Of a stretch of DNA of 64,000 bases, positions 13,011 to 24,430 are shown piece by piece. Origin of the DNA: Ophioderma brevispina (taxonomy: Eukaryota; Echinodermata; Ophiuroidea; Amphilepidida; Ophiodermatidae). Location of the stretch: NCBI GenBank assembly GCA_023653785.1, contig JAMKCH010014301.1:26705-90704 (forward strand). The letters are read 5' to 3'. The stretch's first letter is position 1, and every line of letters starts with the position of its first letter. The notes beneath the pieces were generated by a model, which had not been told where the DNA came from, ran no database searches, and worked only from the letters and a program-made list of their open reading frames with translations. Position numbers and translations under genes: made by a program.

Positions 13011-13547
13011 AATCCGTAGCTATAGTAATCTCACCTACCCCCCCAAAACATTAGAAAATCAACGGGTTTAATGCAGTCGAATACGTTATTCGACTCTTAG
13101 AGCACGCGAATCAAACCATTGGGGGTTTGACCAAACAATCGGAAACCAATTCAGTGGCCAATTTTGAATAAGAAACCAGTTGTTCTTGGTATTTTATTAC
13201 TGTCGTCAGTTAGTAGCCATCTGTCTTTAACATACACAACTTAAAATAAACCATTTTCCTTTATTCATTTAATTACACGCATTTCAATATGACTCCCCCA
13301 AATCGTTAAAGCCGTTTTTCTCGAAACTAGCATTTATGCTGATCGACACTATGCAGAAACCCACGACGATATGTTTGCTCATGAGGGTTTTTTTTTTTTT
13401 AAAAGAGATAACGGTGATGTAAAGTGGATATAAATAGACATTAACTCCAAAATATGTGACTGAAAAGGATCTCTTCGTGATCTTCACTTGCTTGTTGAGT
13501 AATTCACATGATTGTCCACTTTTGATTGTGAACATACAAATCCGATA

Positions 13548-16125
13548 TATGATTGATGGAATTAAACTGATTGATGTAGATCAATCTCAACAGAAGTTTC
13601 AAAATGTTAAAACCATATAGGGTTACAAAGAATAGTCTTCAATTTTAAGAGGAATTTTGATAGTTTTTTCAGTAGTCCAATGTGCCCTGGCAGGTTAAAG
13701 TTTAGAGTAACAAGCTCCTTTGTTGACAAGTTAAGTTCAGTGCCCAAGTATAAGAAGACATCAAGATGGTTGGCGAAGGACTTGTCTCAACCATGGTAGA
13801 TGTTTGCTAACATTTTATTATTCCTTAACTCGAGATCTACCGGCCGATTGGTTAAATAAAGAAGGTGATACGGTTTATTGAACAAACCAGGTACAGTGTT
13901 AGAATGATGGTATCCCTCAGACAGAGTGGAGTGAACTATTTTATTAAAGTGCTGTAAAATTTGGTAACCCAAATGAACAAATTGAGTAACCAACCAATAA
14001 CATCGTTGTAAAGACATGGAGTAGACTTCAGGGGGTTTAAAATAGTCGTGTGATCAAGTCTGTAGTCATTTGATAAGTACAATAGGAAGTCGCACCAGTG
14101 ATGGTAAAGTGACTACCAGACTGTTCTTAAGGGGAAAAGTCTTTTGTTTGACTGCTGTGGGTGTTTCGTGTTAAAACAGAAATAGCCTTACAGGTATTCA
14201 AGGTGTCTAGTGAACAAGGAGTGACCTCTAATGCATGGCGCATGGTGGTCAAGATCATACTTCTACTTAAAAATAACAGTGTGCGTGTTTTAGCTAAAGG
14301 TCTTACAGCAAATGCACTGTATCACGAATTTTACAATTGTATGTCGTATAGAACCTACACAGATATATAGTTGATGAATTTAGTTGATGATGCGGATATC
14401 AATCTATATTGTAATTTGTTTGTATTTATAATGAAAGCTTTGATGTAATCAATCTCACAAGTTTCATTGGCATTGCAAACCATATAGGGTTACAAAATAG
14501 CTTCATAAACAATATTTTAGAAGGAATTGTGATGTTTTCCGTAGTCAAAGTGCAACCGCAGGTTAAATATAGAGTAACAAGCTCTTTTGTTTGACAAGTT
14601 GGTCAGTCCCAAGTATAAGAAGACATCAAGATGGTTTAGGACGGCCTTGTCTCACCCTGGCAGATGTGTGTAACATTTTATTAGTCCTTAACCCCCTGAG
14701 ATATATGGGCCGATTGGTAAAAAGAAAGGAGATACCGTTTATTGAAACCAACAGGTACATGTTAGATGATGGTAGCCCTCAGAAAAGGAGTGGATGATAA
14801 TATTTTATTAAAGCTGCTGTAATTGGTAACCCAAATGAACAAATTGTGTAACAACCAATCACAATCGTTGTAAGAAATGGAGTAGACTCAGGGGGTAAAA
14901 TGTAGTGTTGATCAAAGTCTGTAGTCATGTGATAGAGTACACGGAGTTGCACTATTGATTGGTAAAGCTGGACTACCCGATGTCTAAGTGAAAAGCTCTT
15001 TTGTTTGACATGCAGGTGGGTTTTAGTGTTAAAACAGAAATGCCTTACAGGTATCAAGGTGTCTCGTGAACAAGGAGGAGTGACGTCTAATGCATGGCGC
15101 ATGTTGGTCAAGATCCATACTTCTACTTAAAAAATAACAGTCGTGCGTAAGTTTTAGAAAGTTTACAGCAAATGCAATATCCTAATTGTTACATGGAGGT
15201 GTATAGAAACTACACAGATTGCAGTTGATGGAATTTAGTTGATGGTGCGGTATAAATCTATTGGTATTGTATTGTATTGTATAATTAAAGCTTTGATGTA
15301 CATCAATCTCAACAAAGTTTCATTGGCATTGCAAAAAACCATATAGGTTACAAATAGTTACATAACAATATTTTAAGAAAGGGAATTTTTGATAGTTTTC
15401 AGTAGTCAAATGTGCCACCGGCAGGTAATATAGAGTACAAGCTCTCTTATTGTTTTGACAAAGTTATGTCAGTGCCCCCAAGTATAAGAAGAACATCAAG
15501 GATGGTTAGGAAGGGGGGGGTGATTTGTTCAACCAGGGCAGAGGGTTGTACTAAACTTTTATTATTCCTTAAACCCCCATGAGAACGACCGGACGATTGG
15601 TTAAAAAGAAGGTGGTACGTTATTGAACCCATGGGATACATTGTGAATGATGGTTATCCCTCAGAAAGAGTGGAGTGAAATATTTTTTAAGCTGATGTAA
15701 GTGGTAAACCAAATTAATAAATTGAGTAACCAACCAATCACGATCGTTGTAAGAATGGAGATAAGTAGGACTTCAGGTGCGTTTTATTGGTAAATAGTAG
15801 TGGTGATTTCAAGGTCTTATCTGGTGATAGAGTACAAGGAAGTTGCACCATTGATGGTAAAGTGACTACCAGACTGTTCTTAAGTGAATGAAAAGCTCTT
15901 GTTTGACATGCTGTGGGTGTGGGTATTGGTTCACACAGAACTAGCCCCTGAAAGGGTACAAGGTTGTCTAGTGAACGAGGAGTGACGTCTAATGCATGGC
16001 GCATGTTGGTCAAGATCGTACGTCTTCTTAAAAATAAGGCGTGGTAAGTGTTAAGTTAAAGGTCTTACAGCAACTGCAATTATCCTAAATGTAACACTTG
16101 TATGTGTAATAGAACTGCAAAGAAT
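13548..16125. repeat. Tandem repeat, three copies of a ~0.87 kb unit
   Basis: Units start near 13548, 14435 and 15290. Each contains, in order, CAATCTCA, ACCATATAGG-TTACAAA, AAGTATAAGAAGA, CATCAAG, CCGATTGGTTAAA or close variants, TGACATGC, and CTAATGCATGGCGCATG. Copies differ at many single-base gaps and scattered substitutions. Short minus-strand frames reading MTNMRHALDVTP recur in copies two and three but die within a few dozen codons in different ways, so no shared gene is inferred. The pattern matches the 1.2-3.8 kb array. Confidence 0.85.
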
Positions 16126-16129
16126 CGTG

Positions 16130-16685
16130 TTTTGGTATACTTGCTCCCCTGGCTGTTCTTATTTTGATTAAGGTGCTTGTGTCTGATTTAGAGCCTAAAG
16201 GTATATTTTGGACCGGTAATCCGAGGACGAATTGAACCCAAGGCGCTACCATTATTTTAAGTGGAAGAACGAGGCCGGAGGCCGATTTTTCCACGCAAAA
16301 AATACTGGTGTTGTTCGACGGGTTTTTTAATTCGTGTTAAAGACAGTCCGGTCCCAAAATCATACCTTTATTCTCATTCTTAGACAGCTTTATCATTTAA
16401 GGTCATCTTTAACCCAATTTCGCGTGCTTTATGCTTAAATACAACAAGAAAGGATGCCACCACCCAGTACAACAATTTTCGAACAACCCGTGAAACGCCA
16501 ACGATCATAGGGAAAGAGACGCAACGTAGGCAGACACCCGCGAAAGTAGTGAAAAAGGCGGTTATGACGCGAGCACTTCAACTAAAAAATAGCTCAATAC
16601 GCAGCGCGTACTACCTGGGATTAATTATTAAACGAATTTATATTACCGGGCAGCAACCAAGAAAGGCTTACATTCTCACAGCGTT
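16130..16685. other. Relatively CpG-rich non-coding stretch
   Basis: CpG is clearly commoner here (16240-16620) than in flanking DNA. An ATG at 16454 opens a frame of only 18 codons. It may be a fragment of an unrecognised element or a regulatory CpG patch, and nothing more can be supported. Confidence 0.3.
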
Positions 16686-16689
16686 TAAG

Positions 16690-16990
16690 AATGGTGTCTA
16701 TCGTACTTGATATGAGAGCCGGACCCTTGTATACATGACCACCAAGTATCATGGGAAACAAACCTGCAGTTTTGATGCTAGAGAGACACAATGAGGCATA
16801 GTGCAACGCCCTATTTCACTACTGTGCTAAAATGATGGTTAACCATTTAAATGGCAATTTTTTGTCAGTATCTGGGAAGAAATGTATTTGAAAGGAACTT
16901 TCAGGAAGACAATGAGAAAAAATGTGGCCATTTATCTGATATCAAAATTGAGACTTACTTCCTGGAAAAATCAGAGGGGGTCCCAAAGGC
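16690..16990 (+). repeat. Dispersed repeat family A, copy 3 (most diverged)
   Basis: Blocks TTGATATGAGAGCC, GGGAAACAAACCTGCAGTTT, CACTACTGTGCTAA, TGGTTAACCATT and AAGACAATGAGAAAAA follow the order of copies 1 and 2. The TTAAAGG start is not preserved. Confidence 0.55.
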
Positions 16991-17065
16991 AAATGGGTTC
17001 AGTTCATGTAGTGGGTAATCCTGGAGGCATTTAAGTAATTTCAAAACTTTAGCCACTCTTTATAA

Positions 17066-17230
17066 TCAGGGGCGTGCCAAGGGGTGGCAGGGGGCAGCTG
17101 CCCCATAGAGTTTCAAATTACAGGAAAAACAGTGTGTAAGCAATAAATTGTATTAAAGATTATGATTTTTACCTATATGAGTAATCGTGTTATGTTTTGC
17201 CCCCTAATATTGTACTGTGGGGCTGCCCGT
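17066..17230. mobile_element. Possible hAT-like MITE fragment
   Basis: CAGGGGCGTGCCAAGGGG at 17067 resembles the terminus of the better supported MITE at 19415 (CAGGGGCGGCACCAAGG). A GGCAGCTGCCCC block is echoed by GGGGCTGCCC near 17220. No matching inverted 3' terminus or 8-bp target duplication was seen, so the right end may be lost. Confidence 0.3.
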
Positions 17231-17332
17231 TTATAAATGTATTTATTCTTTCAGGATCATATTTTTGAATATATTTGAATTCAATATAACATAAATGCAG
17301 ATCTAACAAATTGATATTTTTTTTCTTTTCAG

Positions 17333-17422
17333 ACAAAGGAAACACAGAAAGTAGAGAAACGTCACATTCATTTGGTGGAGATGCTGGAAGATTTATGAGG
17401 ATGTCATTCAACAACCCATCAG
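17333..17422 (+). CDS. Internal coding exon, function unknown
   Basis: A good acceptor (TTTTTTTTCTTTTCAG, ending 17332) and a strong donor (CAG/GTGAGT, intron from 17423) bound exactly 90 bases. Only one frame is open throughout: two bases complete a previous codon, 29 codons follow, and one base is left for the next exon. The peptide includes SFGGDAGRFMRMSFNNPS and is Ser/Gly/Asn-rich without a recognised domain, so it probably belongs to a disordered region. The terminal exon at 38701 is similar in style (Ser/Gly-rich, FGG motifs) and on the same strand, 21 kb away. Direct joining would put that exon in a less protein-like frame, so an unseen exon between them, or different genes, must be allowed. 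Composition differs from the AT-rich flanks. Confidence 0.6.
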
Positions 17423-18191
17423 GTGAGTTACTGCTATACCCAAAAAAATGTGAAACCTCAGTGATACTATTTTAGGGTACACTGTTGTAAGGAACTCTGA
17501 TACCCAGAATTAAAGCAATAACAACACGTTTTCTTGAAGAGCACCATGCAACATTTTTTTTGAGATTTTTGCACAGCTGCATTGGTAATTGGCTAGTAAA
17601 CTTAACCTGTGAATGGTAAAGCTTGAACATGTCTATGTATTGCAAAAGAAGGACTTTTGTAATTAGGATAATTGATATTGGATCCCGATGATAATTCAGA
17701 AGCTGCTGGAAACTTCCTTCCAATATGAAATAGCCAGGAAATAGAATAATGTACGTATCTACGCTCATCCATCAGTTGTTCCGCAGGTTCAGCAATTTAA
17801 CTTAGAGGTCATTTTCGTTAGGTGGCACTATTTCACAATCGACGGACAGAAATTTGGCTCTCCAGCTCCACCCTTAAATTACAAATGGGGATCCTGATTC
17901 TCTTTACAAAATCGCTTCTTTTATGACAAATACACACATTAGAGCATTAATTACCATTCGCAGGTATAGTTTACTAGACATTACTAACACAACTGCAAAA
18001 ATCTCAAATTTTGAAAATTGGGGGCACTCTTCAAAAATGCGCTGTTATTGCTTTAAACACAGACAGAGAGACAGACACAGTCAGACAAACAGACACAAGT
18101 TAATGAGCGTATACTTGTGTGTATATTTATACGAGTGTGTGAGTGTGCATGCAAACATATTTATGCAAGTGTGGGTGCGTGTGTATGCGAC

Positions 18192-18226
<35 letters not shown>

Positions 18227-18411
18227 ACAAGTATGATGTACGTGTTCCTTTCAGCTCCTTTCCATTATTGTATTTTACTTTGTGTTAATTTATTATTGTT
18301 ACTTTTTTAATGCACTGTCGAATACACTTGTGCCACTGTTATAAAAGTGTATGTTCAAATTAAAAAAAAATAAATATGACTTGCAACATTATGTTGATAA
18401 CCCAAATGACT
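17423..18411. other. Putative intron sequence with a (TG)n microsatellite
   Basis: After the donor at 17423 no further exon is recognised. At 18060-18105 GACA/CAGA-type repeats occur, and at 18195-18222 there is a run of TG dinucleotides. The open frame over 17923-18288 is mostly this repeat and is rejected. Confidence 0.5.
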
Positions 18412-19086
18412 TTAAAGGGATAAGCAGTGATAATTCCAAAATGTGGAAATTTATTATAAATTAGGGACAAATTTGCACGCTAAACAGCTGATTGTGGTAC
18501 ACTGGTGAGTATAAACAAAGATCAATGGCATATGTGCTTGCTGTCAAACTGTACAGGTCATGGTGTGTAGTATTGCACTTTAAAATCTGTGATTTACAGA
18601 GAAAGGTATTTTTATCCCCCTGGCTTGAAAAACAGAGGGGGATATTGCAAGGGTGCGAATGTCTGTATGTGTATGTATGTGTGTGTGTGTGTTCCAGTTT
18701 GGTTAGGTTTTGGTTAGGTTTTCGTTTTTTGCATCTCCTTTGAAAGTTTAAGTCCGATTTAAACCAGACTTGGGGTTAAGGTGCAAAAGGGGTTCCTTCA
18801 TATGTGGATGATGTCTAAGGTCATGGACAAAGGTCAAAGGTCATCTGAGGTCATGTTCCAGACTGCCATCTTGCCAGGGGGATGACGCCAGTTTACTTGC
18901 AGTATTTTTTAAAATTTCAAATCCACTATAAGATAAAATGTACTGTTTTTCTTTAATACATGGATTTCAATCTAATTACTTGCAGGTTTAGTTAGCACAC
19001 TTATGCCAGTAACCTAGATATCAATATGCAAAATTTCTTATGCTATTTTATGTTCCAGATTAGCAAATTGCTGCTTATCCCTTTAA
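18412..19086. mobile_element. TTAA-flanked TIR element, piggyBac-like MITE, copy 1
   Basis: The element begins TTAAAGGGATAAGCAG and ends CTGCTTATCCCTTTAA, so 12-base inverted ends (AGGGATAAGCAG) sit directly inside TTAA on both sides (18412-18415, 19083-19086). TTAA target duplication is the hallmark of the piggyBac superfamily. No transposase frame is present, so it is non-autonomous. A second copy lies inverted at 27542-28095, sharing CAGCTGATTGTGG and TAAACAAAGATC. This copy carries a later insertion (18607-18909). Confidence 0.75.
18607..18909. mobile_element. Short insertion nested in the TTAA element
   Basis: The direct repeat TATTTTT (18607-18613, 18903-18909) flanks 289 bases absent from the other copy of the host element. 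The insert begins ATCCCCCTGG and contains the inverted CCAGGGGGAT about 25 bases from its right end, plus a GT microsatellite and repeated AAGGTCA blocks. The target duplication of 7 (possibly 8) bases suggests a cut-and-paste DNA element, but the superfamily is not certain. Confidence 0.6.
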
Positions 19087-19406
19087 TACCAAGTGATTTC
19101 TGAAACAAAGCTACATGTGGCCTTCATCAGCACATTTCATCTTCAACCCACGCACACATGGTCACATCCTGGATTTACTTGAGTGCTTGATGTAATCTTT
19201 ACTTGTAATCCACAAGCAATGTGAATAACATTAATGCGAGGTCTCTTTTTCTTTTTTGATGTCAGTAACTCAGATTTGTTTGTTAATTGTCAAATTATAT
19301 TTTGTATCTGCATAAATGTTCAGAATTGTTCTCCCATCTTCACCTATTTGTGACTCTCATGCCATTAAAAAATCCTGAACAATACAATTGTACCAAATAC
19401 TGCCTG
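19087..19406. other. Non-coding stretch, nothing recognised
   Basis: No exon, domain or repeat end was recognised. Confidence 0.4.
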
Positions 19407-19414
19407 GTACAATC

Positions 19415-19579
19415 CAGGGGCGGCACCAAGGTAAAATCATAGGGAGGGGCGAAACATTACAAGATTAAAACCCTAATTTTTACACAATTTATTGCTAATT
19501 AAAACCCCTGTTTTTTCCTAATTTTGAAACTCTCAGGGGGGCGTCCGCCCCCTGCCACCCCCCTCCGGCGCCACTCCTG
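19415..19579. mobile_element. hAT-like MITE with perfect 8-bp target duplication
   Basis: The 165-base element starts CAGGGGCGGCACCAAGG and ends with the imperfect reverse complement (CCTCCGGCGCCACTCCTG). It is flanked by identical 8-mers GTACAATC (19407-19414, 19580-19587). An 8-bp duplication with CA(G)G...CTG termini fits the hAT superfamily. It is too short to encode a transposase. Short G/C runs inside give further self-complementarity. Confidence 0.8.
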
Positions 19580-19597
19580 GTACAATCGAGGTATCAT

Positions 19598-19660
19598 TAA
19601 TGTAAAATATGAGCAGCATAATGTAAAATATGAGCAGCATAATGTAAAATATGAGCAGCA
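19598..19660. repeat. 21-bp minisatellite, three perfect copies
   Basis: TAATGTAAAATATGAGCAGC plus A is repeated three times without change, starting 10 bases after the MITE target duplication. The frames crossing it are repeat artefacts. Confidence 0.9.
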
Positions 19661-19857
19661 TAAGCAAGTGGAAATGGTAAGCATCCAGGCTTGAAATCGA
19701 TTGACAGTTGTCAACAAACATAGCCACAGAACTAAACATGAAAATTTCTCCAACTTAATAAGTAACTGTGCATCTGATCAGAAACAATTTTTGCTGGATG
19801 TATATGCATCAGTATGTCGTAACTGTTCATTAACCCACTTAACTGTCAAAATGAACT

Positions 19858-20211
19858 TTAAAGGGGCATGACCCGATTTAAGTGTATAAATTTTTCATCT
19901 TGATAGAATGGCCTTCACCCCAAACCCTATCTGTAAAGTTTTGTGACTATATTTCAACCCGTTTTGATGTGAGAGCTAAAAATATGATTTTGTAATCCCC
20001 ATAGAGACCTGTGTAAAAATTAATATTGGTCGACCAAAATAGGGCACATTTTGCTCATTGCATCCAAACCAAACATCATTTAGCCCCTAAGATTTCGCAG
20101 GGTAAATGAGAAAAATAGTAGCTTTCTTCAGATACCAAATTTTGACCACTTCCGGTTAATACCTGGGGTTCTGGATATGTGGCTTTTAGCAATCACACAA
20201 GGGCCCTTTAA
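19858..20211. mobile_element. Family B element with TTAA ends
   Basis: It starts TTAAAGGGGCATGACCCG and ends GGGCCCTTTAA, so TTAAAGGG is inverted at the two ends with TTAA on each side. Internal blocks TGACCACTTCCGGT, AAAATAGGGCAC, TTTTGCTCAT and GAGAGCTAAAAATATGATTTTGTAA recur in order at 63697-64000. It is a probable non-autonomous TTAA-targeting element. The very short inverted ends mean a SINE-like origin is not ruled out. Confidence 0.6.
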
Positions 20212-20269
20212 TTTTATGGGTGGTAGATTATGACTTCTGGTGCTGTATATATTTGTAGCAAGATATATG

Positions 20270-20560
20270 CATGTTATAATACTATTAATGAACTCATTTG
20301 CCTATCATAAAAAAATATGTCGTATATCCACTTTACCAAGAAATGCAACTACTCAGTTTTAGTGACCCAACTTTGGTAACAAATTTCAGTTTTCCAGCCC
20401 AGAAGTTTTGCGCTTCATGCCACACCCCTACCCATACAAAGTTGAGTGCTCCCAGAGCCAATATGCTTGCCATATTATCAACTGATCACTTGCTTCTGGA
20501 TTAATATTTTAACTTTGAAATCTGCTTTTGTCTGTCGACTGACTAATCTAAAACAAAAAA
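20270..20560. repeat. Dispersed repeat shared with 27050-27200
   Basis: ATATTATCAACTGATCACTTG, TTAACTTTGAAATCTGC and TTTGTCTGTC match blocks in order at 27119-27190. Boundaries are not defined. Confidence 0.45.
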
Positions 20561-21470
20561 CAGACTGTTACTCACACATTGCATTGCATATCAACACCAT
20601 TGCTGTGCTAACACTGCTGTGCTAACACTGTGGATTGTGATGTGACTCGACACTTCGTGCTTCACGATCAAAGTATTGAATCAATGCATGGACAAGCCTT
20701 GTACATAATCGAGATGAAATTGTGAACATTGGTAACCAGGACTGTGACCCGTGTTGATCCAAACTGTATGGTGAAACTTGAACAGACGTGAATTAGCCAA
20801 AGTAAAACACTGTGGCTGATAAGAGGGGGAAAAAATAAGCAGAGGAAAATTGAAACACTCATAACCAACAAAGTTTCGAATCATATTCATAGTAACCCCG
20901 TGGAGTTTGCCCATGCAAATGAACCAGAGTGACCACTCATTGAAAATTGACAATCAACACGGGGGTCTCTTCCAGACTGTTTTTGTAAATCCACGCTCAT
21001 TGAACAATAAGTTCGACGAGTAAGTTCGGTTATCAAGATTTCAACACGGATATTGCCGGTATATCCGAACTCATGGTTTCTCTGAGGTAAACCAATTGAT
21101 CACTTTGATATTGATAAATATTCGCTATACGAAGTCCAGTACCAGCAAACATGGTGGAGGTCTGTGGCCATTTATGCCGTGAGGACCTGAGAGTTCAGAG
21201 AGCGGATATCACAGTTCCAAAAGATCTTGAATTGATTTGGGTAAAAATAAGGCCCGATAGGACTTCCCCGAGCTGTGTCCGTGCTGTTTTATGAATAAAT
21301 TCGCCCCAACTTTCAAGATGCTGTGGGACTTTGTTTGGTGACCTCCAATCGCCTTGATTACCACTAAAATTGTGTTTGCAATGGGCTTTGATTAGGTAGT
21401 CGAAAGCCAACTCGCAAGGTTGCTAGTTGAAAAATTATCACAAACATTCCTCAGTATTACCATGTTCCTG
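20561..21470. other. Non-coding stretch, nothing firmly recognised
   Basis: A short near-perfect duplication of TGCTGTGCTAACAC lies at 20600-20630. The part nearest 21470 may be further LINE 5' sequence, but no motif supports this. Confidence 0.3.
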
Positions 21471-21474
21471 AGAT

Positions 21475-22180
21475 ATGTTCGCAGTTGGTAGTAGTGATCA
21501 CATGACTGTTCTCTGGCCCCCCAAATCCGACGTACCATCTTGCAACAATGCTCCTCGGAAAACGATGGTGAGTCCCATGAGGAGAGTCAAACATCAGGGA
21601 CTTCGGCCAGTGGATCCAACATCATGGGGGACTGGTGTTTCGGAAGTCTGCATGACGGCACTATACCATCGCGAAATGTGGACGCATTTTATGAAACATT
21701 ACAAGGTGGCAATCGGACACGCACATACCTGGTAAGACAGACTCCATAATGGGACAAGCCGTGGTGACAAATTACATCAAGTGTTCTTTTTTTATACAGG
21801 AAAGCCAACAAGTGGTTTCACAAGGAACATCGTTTGCACAGATGGAAACGTCTTCGCAATAGCATTACATACGCATTGCAAAAGCGAAAAGAGACTACAT
21901 CGAAACAGGAGTGCAGCGTCACAAAAAAAGCCAAACCCCGCAGACATGGTATAAACAAATCAAGGTGATGGAAAATTGAACAAGTGAGTCTTGATTGAAC
22001 CACCACCCATGTTGATCCTAGTGATTTCAAAGCCAGTCGCGGATAGGTTGTAAACACGTGTGTTCCATTTCCAGCGATTTAAAACCACTTTGTATGAATG
22101 ACCTTCCGGCCTTTAGACCTGATCCTAACCCCAGGTCATCTGAGTACCATCATCTTACCGAATTTAGTAAAGAATTGACC
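21475..22180 (+). pseudogene. LINE fragment: endonuclease end and linker before RT
   Basis: The frame at 21475 contains VGSSDHMTVLWPP. The S-D-H motif is the last catalytic signature of the APE-like (EEP) endonuclease of non-LTR retrotransposons, followed by VxPMR-type residues typical of such ORF2 proteins. Further on, in shifting frames, RWKRLRNSITYALQKRK and then VDPSDFKA match the endonuclease-to-RT linker of jockey/CR1-group LINEs. Several frame changes and stops separate the blocks, and no RT motifs follow because the sequence runs into GT-rich satellite at about 22195. It is a 5'- and 3'-truncated relic. Assignment to the LINE class is fairly secure; the clade is not. Confidence 0.6.
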
Positions 22181-22194
22181 GGGTGATCACAACT

Positions 22195-22830
22195 CATTAT
22201 GAAGAAATTGATCTCCATCAGTTGTACATGGATTGCCAGCTTTCTGACAACGGGAACAGTGTGTTCGCTATCGCAATCAAAGCATGTGAATGGTATGTGT
22301 GTGTGTGTGTGTGTGTGGGGGTGTGTGTAGGGGTGTGGGGTGTGAAGTTGATGTGTGTGTGTTGTCCATCAGTTTTATGAAGGATTGCCAGCTTTCTCGA
22401 CAAACGGGAACAGTGTGTTCGCTATCGCATCAAAAGCAGTGAATGGTATGTGTGGGGGTGTGTTTGTTTGTGGGGTGTTTATGGGTGTGTGTGTTGTGAA
22501 GTGATGTTGTGTGTGTTGTCATCAGTGTGGAATGGATTGCCAAGCTTCTCGGACAAACGGGAACAGGTGTTCGCTATCGCAATCAAACCAGTGAATGGTA
22601 TGTGTGTGTGTGGGGGTCTCGTGTGTTGTTGTGGGTGTTTGTGGGTGTTGTGTTGGGGTTTGTGGGTTTTTTAAAAAAAATAATGTGTTTGTGTGTGTTG
22701 TGATTGATGTGTTGTGTGTGGTGTGAGTGTGTGTGTGTGGTGTGAGATGTGATGGGTGTGTGTGGGGTTTATTCAATATGTATTGGTGAATGTGGGGGTG
22801 ATAAGGGGTTACATGTGTGTGGTACAAATT
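22195..22830. repeat. Minisatellite of ~155-bp units with GT tails
   Basis: The block GATTGCCAGCTTTCT..GAACAG..GTTCGCTATCGCA..AATGGTATGTGTG occurs three times, near 22230, 22385 and 22535. Each is followed by a variable (GT)n/(GGGTGT)n tail. The last tail expands to nearly 200 bases. All open frames here, on both strands, are made of repeat. Confidence 0.8.
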
Positions 22831-24430
22831 TCAGTTTGGGGTGAGTGCACTAATCCTATCATCTTTGTTCCTGCTTTTATTGAAGTGCGTATTATTGTTA
22901 GAATGTTTAATATATAATATTTATGGTGTTTATAATTGTACATTGCTGTAATTCAGGTTTTTCCTGCGATAGCAATTTTTAATACCCCTAATGAAATGAA
23001 ATGGAATGAAACACACCACACACACACCATAACCACTCCTATACCAACCAAAGTTGAGTGTCCTCATTGCCAATACCCCGATGTAGGGGCACGAAGTTAA
23101 CTTCCATTGCATTCAATGGTGCTGCCCTTGTTTCCCCCACTTTGTTAAGCAGCATTTGAGACCTCAAAACTATTCCTTATTTTTCCTATTAAGTGCTGGC
23201 AGCAAGAAGCCCGAAAAACCTTTATTTTTTCGCGTAACCGTTGACCCTCATTTTGAACAAAGTGCATCATATACAAAATGAAGGCTTGAAATCTCATGAA
23301 TCCGAAACTGCATGATGCAAAAAATATAACGTGTACAAGTTGAGTTATAAGGGGGGAAAGGACCCCCTATGAAAATCACCACTAATGAAATTGGCACTGG
23401 TAATGCATGTACCTATATATTACAACTTCCAATGGTTTCGATATAAGCATGTGTTTTGGATAGGGGGGGGGTGCACTTATCAAGTTTATGTGGTTAGCAC
23501 CATTATGGGGTATAACAAATTTCTAAATAATGTAGATCACATGGGGGTGGGGGGTGTCCACCGAATAGATATATACCATATATTCATAGTGATGCGGCTA
23601 CAGGCTCTGACTTATTTTCTCCCAGAATTAAAATGCTAACTATATTGTGATCTCTATCTCCCATTCATCATGTTCATAACATCTCACAAATTTAAGCTAA
23701 AACAAATGATCCATTATCTTTGGCGGGGGGGGGGGGGGTAATTAGGATCAAAGTGGGGGTTATGGAGTGAAACTGTCCTATACTTCAGTGTGTAAAGTTT
23801 TGATAGAATTAAAAAAATAAAAATAATAACATTTCTTGCCATGAGATAATTTTTCACCCCTATAGACACTAACGAGGAAGCGTGATTTTTAAATAGAAGT
23901 ACAAACTCTGTTACAAAAATATTTTTCTGCTATGTATGGTCATATATTAAACAAATTAATTCTATATAATCAAGAAAAGATATTTAATTTTAACCCTTTA
24001 TGTACTGAAAAGAATCAATTTTGATCATTTGAGACTGCATGCCATCGCTGTACAAACTTTATGGCAAATACCCGTTCTTGTAGCCCCACCAAAAAACCAG
24101 GATTGTACAAAATGGTAAGTTTGTGCTATATATGTAAAATTTTCGCTCTATATCAGAGCTAACCTCCAATTTACAAAGTGGGTACCGTGGAAGCATGGTC
24201 GTGAAACATCTTGTCCTTTTTAGCTATTTTGACGGATAACCCTGAACTCCATTATATTCTGCACTTTGACCCCTCAAAGTTGTCTCTTTGGGAGACCCTA
24301 GGTACCAACGTGAGTGAAAACACCATAGGCGCTTAATACTTATATTGCGAGGGTGGGGAATGAATGTTGGTACTTGTTGGCACCACGAATAGAATATAGG
24401 CCTACTTAAAACTATTCATTGAACCAAGTT
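22831..24430. other. Non-coding stretch with G-run patches
   Basis: Short G runs occur at 23463-23470 and 23725-23738, and ATGAAATGAAATGG repeats at 22990. No exon or domain was recognised. Confidence 0.4.

Noticed and set aside
14779..16013. Minus-strand frames sharing MTNMRHALDVTP
   Set aside because: Shared only because they lie in tandem copies; the frames diverge and end differently in each copy.
22183..22827. Frames of Val/Cys/Gly or His/Thr repeats
   Set aside because: Products of GT-rich satellite.
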